Shown in pieces: positions 1 through 6,218 of a DNA stretch of 36,518 bases. Location: contig CACYJP010000057.1 in the NCBI GenBank assembly GCA_902774725.1, positions 1 through 36,518 of the forward strand, read 5' to 3'. Below the pieces are notes generated by a model. That model did not search any database. It worked only from the letters and a program-made list of their open reading frames with translations, and was not told the origin of the DNA. The translations under genes and the position numbers were made by a program. Source of the stretch: an uncultured Lachnospiraceae bacterium. GTDB lineage: Bacteria > Bacillota > Clostridia > Lachnospirales > Lachnospiraceae. Numbering within the stretch: the stretch's first letter is position 1; each line of letters begins with the position of its first letter.

Positions 1-83
1 ATTTGTGACGAAGTCACAAACACAAAATGCGAAGCATTTTCAAGGCTGCGTAGCAGACTTGCTTGATTACTCTGTAATCAAGG
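1..83. repeat. Array of four tandem triloop hairpins
   Basis: Four short inverted repeats follow one another almost without spacing. Arms 2-9/13-20 (TTTGTGAC) enclose loop GAA; arms 24-30/34-40 (AAAATGC) enclose GAA; arms 41-49/53-61 enclose GTA with one G-A mismatch; arms 62-70/74-82 (CTTGATTAC) enclose TCT. Every loop is three bases. A fifth, looser hairpin (TTTATTTCTCA / TGAGGAATAAA, about 94-118) comes next. The second contains GCGAAGC, a heptamer known to form an unusually stable DNA mini-hairpin. On the minus strand the array lies in the leader of the strong promoter at 175-203, so it would be transcribed. Its function is unknown, and it may continue to the left of the window. Confidence 0.75.
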
Positions 84-167
84 TGCCAACTCTTTTATTT
101 CTCAGTTTTGAGGAATAAAAAACCATCGCTTTGCTAGTAGTTTTTTCTGTGTATCTCTCAGCGACAG

Positions 168-245
168 CTTGTATATAATACTACTTATATTTTTATAAGT
201 CAACCACTTTTTTTAATTTTTTTTAAATTTTTTTTATTTATTATT
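168..245 (-). promoter_or_regulatory. Strong sigma-A promoter with A-tract UP element, reading out of the window
   Basis: Read on the minus strand, a -35 box TTGACT (203-198) is separated by exactly 17 bp from a -10 box TATTAT (180-175). Immediately upstream, 204-245 is a series of A-tracts on that strand, as in the UP elements of rRNA promoters. The start site should be near 168-170. The leader then contains a CCTCAAAACTGAG segment and GGCACCTTGA, which resemble the TTTGAAAACTGAA boxes and GGCACCTTGAAAAC of Firmicutes rRNA leaders and spacers. The likely downstream gene lies off the left edge; an rRNA operon is inference. The stretch 84-347 has no gene and otherwise holds only AT-rich sequence and the inverted repeat at 271-336. 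Confidence 0.6.
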
Positions 246-270
246 TTAGTGCCCAATTTTACAATAAATG

Positions 271-336
271 AGACGGTTATTTTCGGCTGATTTTACACAT
301 TTCCAAGTGCTTATTCAGTCAAAATTAACCGTCCCA
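271..336 (-). repeat. REP-like inverted repeat after the wall-binding gene (copy A)
   Basis: GACGGTTATTTT at 272-283 pairs with AAAATTAACCGTC at 321-333 with one bulged base. The stem continues through GGCTGA (285-290) and TCAGTC (315-320), leaving a loop of about 24 bases. Read on the minus strand it begins 12 bases after the stop codon of the wall-binding protein gene. It could act as a transcript 3' end, but no strong U-tract follows. The minus-strand core GACGGTT-N5-TGACT is shared with elements at 29221-29260 and 32101-32160, which argues for a dispersed repeat. Confidence 0.55.
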
Positions 337-347
337 AAAAACTTTAT

Positions 348-1805
348 TTACTCTGAATCTGTTTTCATGTATCCATCCGCATCAAACTCATATGAAACTC
401 CATCGATCATATAAAATGTATCCGAAGGATACCAGCCATTTGTATCCATATAGTACCAGCCCTTATCATCCTGATACCACGCAGCTGTTGCACTGCCATC
501 CATGACACCGTCTTTTCCAAGATAATATCCATCAATATACTGTTCTTTAACCATATATGAATACCAGTAATAGTATGTCTTTCCTTCACCTTCATAACTA
601 TCCTGCTTTGTTACAAAATAGTACCACGATCCATCAATCTGATTCCATCCATTATAGCAGTAACCATTCTCGTCAGTGTAAACCCAATCGTAATCCCATT
701 CACCTTTTTCAGAATCAATCCAGTACCAATATTTATACCATCCACCTGTCGCAAGTGTACCGTCACTCGTCAGATAATATCCATCCGCAACTCTATCAGT
801 ATACATTCCTCCATAAGCATATGTATCATCGCCAAAATAGTACCAATAACCTCCTATTTCAGCCCATCCGGTAGTTACACTTCCGTCAGCATTAATATAT
901 AGCCAGTTGTCTTCCCATTCACCCTTCTTTTCATCAGTCCAAAACCAGTCGTTGTACCAGCCTTCTGACATAAGCGTTCCATCTTCACCGATATAATATC
1001 CGTCGATAACCTGCGAGGTCACCATTTCATTATTTTCATCAAAGTAGTAGTATGTACCATTTATATCCTGCCAGCCTTCTGCAAGACTGCCATCAGCTGT
1101 CACATACTTCCATCTGCTCTCCCATTTTCCATCGATCTTAAATCCATCATCAAACCAGCCTTCGCTCGCAAGATAACCATCAGCTTCAATGAGATATTTT
1201 TTACCATCTATCTGAACGATATCCCTGTCAACTTCTTTTTTTATATAATCTACTTTTCCCTTAAGATACCAGGTTATATACTCACCATCATAATTATATC
1301 CGGAGCCGCCATATCTGTACCCCTTTTCATCTTTAATCCATCCATACTTAACAGGCTGAACCTTTACACGATCCATATAGTCCATTTTCCATGTATTTTT
1401 ATCAGCATATAATGTTTTATAGCCTAATATCCAGCCAGCATCCTTACTTTGTCTACCGTTGATAAAGCCTATTGTAGCATATCCATTTTCATCGAAATAA
1501 ACATCTTCTTCATCAACGATATACCAGCCGTTCTTTAACACCTTTTCTGTTTTGGTGTTTTTTAGCAGGGTTACATTACGATACTTTCCATCAACCTTGA
1601 CATAATCATAATCCCACTGCCACTCAGTCTTTTCAGATTTATCTGTAGCAGAATTCCACCAGTATGTATAGTACAAGTTTCTTGCCGGATCATATCCGGA
1701 TGGATCAGTTCCCTCTGCACCTCCTGCGTTCGCACTCATCCCTACCCCAAGGAAAAATGCAGCTGCCACCACGGCAGCAAGAATAGTTTTTAATACTCCT
1801 CTCAT
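348..1805 (-). CDS. Secreted cell-wall-binding repeat protein (glucan/choline-binding-like repeats)
   Basis: A 485-residue exported protein. An N-terminal basic start, a hydrophobic core and an A-N-A site near residue 28 form a signal peptide. Almost all of the mature protein is aromatic-rich repeats of the type GW-Y/F-(x)n-W-Y/F-Y/F-x-(D/E)-x-x-G (for example GTYYYFDENNEM, GGYWYYFGDD, DGYYLTSDGTL). These belong to the choline/glucan-binding repeat class (PF01473/PF19127 type), which binds wall teichoic acids, choline or glucans at the surface. No catalytic domain, LPXTG motif or C-terminal membrane segment is visible, so it may be a purely adhesive or structural wall protein. The start at 1805 was chosen over the ATG at 1826 because GGGAGG sits at the right distance before it. 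It is separated from cvpA by about 50 bp. Family is confident; ligand unknown. Confidence 0.8.
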   Translation of the reverse strand: MRGVLKTILAAVVAAAFFLGVGMSANAGGAEGTDPSGYDPARNLYYTYWWNSATDKSEKTEWQWDYDYVKVDGKYRNVTLLKNTKTEKVLKNGWYIVDEEDVYFDENGYATIGFINGRQSKDAGWILGYKTLYADKNTWKMDYMDRVKVQPVKYGWIKDEKGYRYGGSGYNYDGEYITWYLKGKVDYIKKEVDRDIVQIDGKKYLIEADGYLASEGWFDDGFKIDGKWESRWKYVTADGSLAEGWQDINGTYYYFDENNEMVTSQVIDGYYIGEDGTLMSEGWYNDWFWTDEKKGEWEDNWLYINADGSVTTGWAEIGGYWYYFGDDTYAYGGMYTDRVADGYYLTSDGTLATGGWYKYWYWIDSEKGEWDYDWVYTDENGYCYNGWNQIDGSWYYFVTKQDSYEGEGKTYYYWYSYMVKEQYIDGYYLGKDGVMDGSATAAWYQDDKGWYYMDTNGWYPSDTFYMIDGVSYEFDADGYMKTDSE

Positions 1806-1856
1806 TAAAATACCTCCCTTATACATATATAATTAGGTGTCTCCCTGACACCTTAC

Positions 1857-2615
1857 TTACTTCATTATCAGTCTCATGATCATGTTACTTTCGTCAAGCT
1901 TTGTAAGCAATACGCTATCAGCTATCATTGTATCGTATTCTGCGCCAAAGAAAAGACTGGCCAGAATCATAAATATCCATATGACAAAGAGTCCTGCCAC
2001 AAGCCCCAGCAGCATTCCTCCAACACGGTCAATTCCTGCAAGCACCGGTATACTCATGATCATTTTTCTCATAAACAGATAAATAATCACAAAAAGAAGC
2101 CTTAGAAGCAAAAGTAAAACGATAAAGGTCGCCGCATTTATTATGAGCCTGGTAACATATGTTGAAACATACCTGTAGAAGCTTGTTGCCCCCAGTTCGT
2201 TATACATCTCATCATTGTTATTTTCTATCATCGAATTTCTGATTATCGAAGGCAGATTATAGTCTTCTATCAGCTGCATCTGAGTAGCCTTATCAGGTTC
2301 TGTCTCTAGTACCTTTTTCGTTTCCTGCTCAGTAAGTGAATTAAGCTCTTCTTTTACTCCTGCATTTTCAAGGCTGGTTTTTACCTTTTCCTTCACAGAA
2401 GACTCAAGCCTGCTGTATACCTTGGCTTCGATTTTTTCATCTATACTTGTATTCTCTATAACATAGTTCGCTGCATGTGGCGAAACGTAATAAGTCACTA
2501 TAAAAGAAAGAATAAGCGCGACCAACCCGAAGAGAGTCCTGAAGAGGCCTCTCCACAGTCCGATTATCGCGCTTATAACAAGTATCGCAATAACGCAAAA
2601 TACTATATAAAACAT
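1857..2615 (-). CDS. CvpA family membrane protein
   Basis: A 252-residue integral membrane protein of the CvpA (colicin V production) family. An N-terminal hydrophobic hairpin carries the family-typical I-x-G-x-x-R-G-L-F-R-T-L-F-G segment at residues 20-33. A long charged extracytoplasmic region (about residues 55-140, predicted helical) follows, then two further hydrophobic stretches (about 150-175 and 195-225) around a G-G-M-L-L-G-L-V-A-G motif. Its ATG follows the TAG of the DUF5711 gene with no gap, and the Shine-Dalgarno GAGGA lies inside that gene's end, so the two are translationally linked. CvpA proteins are tied to envelope homeostasis, but the molecular activity is not settled. Confidence 0.85.
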   Translation of the reverse strand: MFYIVFCVIAILVISAIIGLWRGLFRTLFGLVALILSFIVTYYVSPHAANYVIENTSIDEKIEAKVYSRLESSVKEKVKTSLENAGVKEELNSLTEQETKKVLETEPDKATQMQLIEDYNLPSIIRNSMIENNNDEMYNELGATSFYRYVSTYVTRLIINAATFIVLLLLLRLLFVIIYLFMRKMIMSIPVLAGIDRVGGMLLGLVAGLFVIWIFMILASLFFGAEYDTMIADSVLLTKLDESNMIMRLIMK

Positions 2616-3842
2616 CTATTTATCCTCAGTTGTTAGTCTTATTATCTCGGTTTTATTCTCCATTGTAACGACATATTCATTACTTCTGGAGGATGGTACC
2701 ATAGACTTTATCATCCCGTCAAATGTATATGAGAATTTTGTTCTTCCATTCTTCTCAACAATCAGGCACTGATTGCCACCGGTGATGATGATTTCATCCT
2801 CTGTTGCATGGATGTTATCATACTCCATACTGAAGGAATATTTGAATATCTCCCTGCCGGACAGATCATAAACATGAATAACACTTTTTGCACTGCTTCC
2901 GGCATCCTGGCTAGGCATTATCACACCAATATAATCAGTGCAATAGAATATACTCGAAACCTCTCCGTCATATGGAATAACAGCCTTTTCAGACGGCTTT
3001 TCTTTCATATTATAAAGTCTTATGTTTTTATCAGAAAAACATGCTATGGCATCGTTTGAAACAAACTGCACCTTCGGTATCATTTCCTCATCAAATGAGA
3101 ATCCTCCTACCATACGATCTGCATTTTCATTCTGTCCGACTTCATCAAAGTTATAAGCCGTAAGGTTATTTTTTATATTTACACCATCCAGCTTGAAATA
3201 GCTGGTAAAAAGCTTCTTTCCATCCTCCGAAACAGTGATATCCATCGGGTATCCACTCTTATCTATAGAGGTTTTCATCTCATAAATGATGCTGCCGTTT
3301 TTATCATACATATAGATATAGTTAGTCTCATCAGATTCAAGTATTACCGCAAAAGCTCCCTGCTTTGCTACATCTATATCGCAGATTGCATATGGCATAT
3401 CGACAGTACTGACCTGACCATCCACGTTATAAACAGCCACAAGATTGCCGCCCTTATCAGCAACAACTGCATAATCATCACATACCGCCGCTATCGGAAC
3501 ATCAAAATCATTACCTGCAGTCCATACAGTATCGCCATTCTCATTTATATAGGAAACACCATCAGGAGTATACTTAAGAAGATTCACACCAAACTCGATA
3601 TAGTTTGCATTTGAATCAAATGTTGTCTCAGACGACGAGATAACCTTAACACCTTTAAAGTTCCTCATCTTCATATAAACAAACACTGCGACTCCGATGA
3701 TCACAACTATGGCAAGAATGATCATAATAAATGTGGTTCTTGATTTTTTCTGCTCACTCTGTCTTCTCTCATTCTCACGTCTGGTTTCTTCAGATCCAGA
3801 GACATATATTACGTTGTCATCAGTTTTTCTTCTTCCTGCCAT
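2616..3842 (-). CDS. DUF5711 family membrane-anchored beta-propeller-like protein
   Basis: A 408-residue protein with a basic, glutamine/arginine-rich cytoplasmic head (residues 1-36), one transmembrane segment (about 37-57) and a large exported domain. That domain has a regular run of short beta repeats of the WD/PQQ kind, such as L-L-K-Y-T-P-D-G-V-S-Y-I-N and I-Y-M-Y-D-K-N-G-S-I. This matches the DUF5711 family, common in Lachnospiraceae and usually next to CvpA, as here. The exported part probably forms a beta-propeller binding surface. It lies 27 bp downstream of leuA and shares no obvious function with it, so it may simply read through from the leu transcript. No enzymatic residues are recognisable. 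Confidence 0.75.
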   Translation of the reverse strand: MAGRRKTDDNVIYVSGSEETRRENERRQSEQKKSRTTFIMIILAIVVIIGVAVFVYMKMRNFKGVKVISSSETTFDSNANYIEFGVNLLKYTPDGVSYINENGDTVWTAGNDFDVPIAAVCDDYAVVADKGGNLVAVYNVDGQVSTVDMPYAICDIDVAKQGAFAVILESDETNYIYMYDKNGSIIYEMKTSIDKSGYPMDITVSEDGKKLFTSYFKLDGVNIKNNLTAYNFDEVGQNENADRMVGGFSFDEEMIPKVQFVSNDAIACFSDKNIRLYNMKEKPSEKAVIPYDGEVSSIFYCTDYIGVIMPSQDAGSSAKSVIHVYDLSGREIFKYSFSMEYDNIHATEDEIIITGGNQCLIVEKNGRTKFSYTFDGMIKSMVPSSRSNEYVVTMENKTEIIRLTTEDK

Positions 3843-3869
3843 ATCAAATAATCCTATTCAAGGTTTCTA

Positions 3870-5552
3870 TTACTTCAAATGTTTACTCTGGAGAGCCTTG
3901 TTAACAGCACTTATAAGCGCGTAAGCTGAAGCTTCTATAATATCAGTATGAATACCTGCGCCATAGAACACATCATTCTGTCCGTCAACCTGTATGGCCA
4001 CATATGCGCACGCCTGAGAATTTGAACCTCTTGTAAGAGCATGCTCATCATAGTTTACTATTTCAAATGTAACAGCAAAGTGACGCATTATAGCATTGCT
4101 GATTGCATCGAGACGTCCATTTCCCTGACCGTGATAAACCTTATGCACTCCATCTCTTTCAATAGTAAGCTCACATCTGATTCCATCAACCTGCTGGAAA
4201 TGACACTCAACAAACTCGATCGGCGTCTTTATATTTACATATTTCTCTTTGAATACTGCATAAACCTCATCAGGCTGAAGCTCTTTATGGCCATGATCTG
4301 ATACGCTCTTAACTGCATATCCGACATCCTCCTTCATCTTCTTTGGAAGATTGAAGCCATACTTTGTTTCAAGAATGAAACCTACTCCACCCTTTCCGGA
4401 CTGAGAATTAATACGGATAACATCACCATCATAGGTACGTCCGATATCCTCTGGATTAAGCGGAAGATATGGTGTTGTCCACATCTGGTTCGGATCCTCT
4501 TCACGCCACTTCATTCCCTTTGCAATAGCATCCTGGTGTGAACCTGAGAATGCAGCAAATACAAGCTTTCCACAATATGGTTCTCTTGGATATATCTCCA
4601 TACCTGTAAGTCTTTCATATACATCCTGTATGCGAGGCATATCAGAGAAATCAAGACAAGGATCAACTCCATGTGTATACATATTCATAGCAAGAGTTAT
4701 AACATCAACATTTCCTGTTCTCTCACCATTTCCGAAAAGTGTTCCCTCTATTCTGTCAGCACCTGCAAGAATTCCAAGCTCTGCATCCGCAACACCACAA
4801 CCTCTGTCGTTATGAGGATGAAGTGAAAGAACAACATTTTCACGATATTTCATATTCTTGCTCATGTACTCGATCTGACTCGCATATACATGAGGAAGTG
4901 ACATCTCAACTGTTGCAGGAAGGTTAATGATAGCCTTTCTGTCAGGTGTTGGCTGCCATACATCAAGAACGGCATTAACAACCTCAAGAGCATACTCCGG
5001 CTCAGTTCCCGTAAAACTTTCCGGACTGTACTCGAAACGATACTCTGCACCGTCCTCGTCAGCAAGTCTCTTGAGGAGCTCAGCTCCATCAATTGCTATC
5101 TGCTTTATCTCTTCCTTTGACTTTTTAAATACCTGCTCACGCTGAGCAACACTTGTCGAATTGTAAACATGAACAATTACATTTTTCGGATTTGCTCCAC
5201 GAACAGCCTCAAATGTCTTCTTTATTATGTGCTCTCTGGCCTGTGTAAGTACCTGGATAGAAACATCATCAGGTATCATATCATCCTCAATAAGTCTGCG
5301 GCAGAACTCATACTCTGTCTCGCTCGCTGCAGGAAATCCTATCTCTATCTCCTTGAACCCTACTCTGATAAGTTCCTTATAAAATTCAAGCTTTTCCTCA
5401 AGACTCATCGGAACAACAAGCGCCTGATTTCCATCTCTCAGGTCTACGCTGCACCAGATAGGAGCCTTGTCAATATACTCCTTTTTAACCCAGTCGGTGC
5501 TCTCCACCGGCGGCATGAAATAACCTCTTCTGTAGTGTTCAAAATTCTTCAT
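3870..5552 (-). CDS. leuA: 2-isopropylmalate synthase (long LeuA type)
   Basis: Condenses acetyl-CoA with 2-ketoisovalerate, the committed step of leucine synthesis. About 560 residues, the size of the long clostridial/actinobacterial LeuA class. The DRE-TIM metallolyase barrel starts with the signature V-D-L-R-D-G-N-Q-A-L. It also holds H-P-H-N-D-R-G-C-G-V-A, whose histidines bind the divalent metal, and L-F-G-N-G-E-R-T-G-N-V-D. The C-terminal third is the dimer/leucine-feedback domain (around G-N-G-R-L-D-A-I-S-N-A). The start at 5552 is preferred over ATGs at 5603 and 5558 because GGAGG lies 8 bases before it. Expression is under the leucine T-box at 5851-6190. A 300-bp leader separates the T-box terminator from the start. 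Confidence 0.95.
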   Translation of the reverse strand: MKNFEHYRRGYFMPPVESTDWVKKEYIDKAPIWCSVDLRDGNQALVVPMSLEEKLEFYKELIRVGFKEIEIGFPAASETEYEFCRRLIEDDMIPDDVSIQVLTQAREHIIKKTFEAVRGANPKNVIVHVYNSTSVAQREQVFKKSKEEIKQIAIDGAELLKRLADEDGAEYRFEYSPESFTGTEPEYALEVVNAVLDVWQPTPDRKAIINLPATVEMSLPHVYASQIEYMSKNMKYRENVVLSLHPHNDRGCGVADAELGILAGADRIEGTLFGNGERTGNVDVITLAMNMYTHGVDPCLDFSDMPRIQDVYERLTGMEIYPREPYCGKLVFAAFSGSHQDAIAKGMKWREEDPNQMWTTPYLPLNPEDIGRTYDGDVIRINSQSGKGGVGFILETKYGFNLPKKMKEDVGYAVKSVSDHGHKELQPDEVYAVFKEKYVNIKTPIEFVECHFQQVDGIRCELTIERDGVHKVYHGQGNGRLDAISNAIMRHFAVTFEIVNYDEHALTRGSNSQACAYVAIQVDGQNDVFYGAGIHTDIIEASAYALISAVNKALQSKHLK

Positions 5553-5692
5553 GTCCATTACCTCCAACTTATTTATTTTACTATTATTTTCTTCCTTTAT
5601 CAAGTGATTCCAAGCCTATCTCACGTATCTTATTTTTAAACAGCTCGATACATGACTTTTTTTATTATTTTATCAGTCGAGCAATCTGACAA

Positions 5693-5822
5693 ACACGTTT
5701 CGAGGACCTTTTGGGTCTCGGCGCTTAGCGATTCACGAGCTCAGCGAAGTGAGAGCTTAGCGAGCGTTAGCGGCCGCTAGGGGAATCCCAAACGGAAGCG
5801 AGAGCGATGCCGAGAAACGTGT
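5693..5822. repeat. GC-rich 130-bp inverted-repeat module in the leuA leader
   Basis: ACACGTTTC at 5693-5701 is the exact reverse complement of GAAACGTGT at 5814-5822. Between them is sequence much richer in G+C than its surroundings and full of short complementary words: a GAGGACC/GGGTCTC hairpin at 5702-5719, repeated GCTTAGCG words, the palindrome TAGCGGCCGCTA and CTCAGCGAAGTGAG. It sits downstream of the T-box terminator, so it is transcribed only when leucine is short. The rest of 5553-5692 is AT-rich and holds only the Shine-Dalgarno. It could be a mobile miniature repeat or an RNA structure; the sequence alone cannot tell. Confidence 0.6.
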
Positions 5823-5850
5823 TATGTCAGCTGCGAGACTCTCATAAACT

Positions 5851-6198
5851 AAGAAACGCCTCTACAAACCTTACGGTCTGTAGAGACGTGAATTCACGCG
5901 GTACCACTCTACTTCATGTGCTAAGCACATGCACTCATCGATACGGGGCTTTCAAAGCTCTTATATCTTTCCTCTGTAACGGGAGGTCCCGGATTGGACT
6001 ACTAAAACTCAGTTTATCGAACCAAATGTAGATTCACCCAATCTGCTCAGGGGCGAGTTCGGTGCTACTATCCTCTGCCTTTCACCACCCGGCAGTTCTC
6101 TTATGATAAGCTACAAGCCTTAGAGCTTATCAGGAATCATAACCACTTACTATTCCCCATCAATGCATTTGATGCGGTATTAAGTTGTACATAAACTA
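5851..6198 (-). promoter_or_regulatory. Leucine-specific T-box leader with terminator and promoter
   Basis: A tRNA-sensing riboswitch upstream of leuA. The T-box sequence AGAGTGGTACCGCG is at 5910-5897 (minus strand). It precedes a 14-bp terminator hairpin with a GTAA loop (about 5888-5857) followed by TTTCTT. Stem I holds an AGAGAA box and a GGTGGTGAAAGG apical region. The specifier loop reads GAA-CTC-GCCCCTGAGC, with CTC (Leu) at 6057-6055. Uncharged tRNA-Leu should stabilise the antiterminator and allow leuA expression. A promoter with -35 TTGACA at 6222-6217 and a weak -10 (TAGTTT, 6198-6193) precedes it. The -35 overlaps the stop codon of the transglutaminase gene. Confidence 0.92.
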
Positions 6199-6218
6199 AC
6201 ACATATCACTCAGATGTG

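Noticed and set aside
1..83. CRISPR array
   Set aside because: The hairpins have different arm sequences and no constant repeat or spacers, and no cas genes occur in the window.
3870..5552. Homocitrate or citramalate synthase instead of leuA
   Set aside because: The C-terminal LeuA regulatory domain and the leucine-specific T-box upstream support isopropylmalate synthase.
5169..5639. A 156-codon plus-strand frame opposite leuA
   Set aside because: It is antisense to leuA with no Shine-Dalgarno, and the composition of its translation follows the complement of a real gene.
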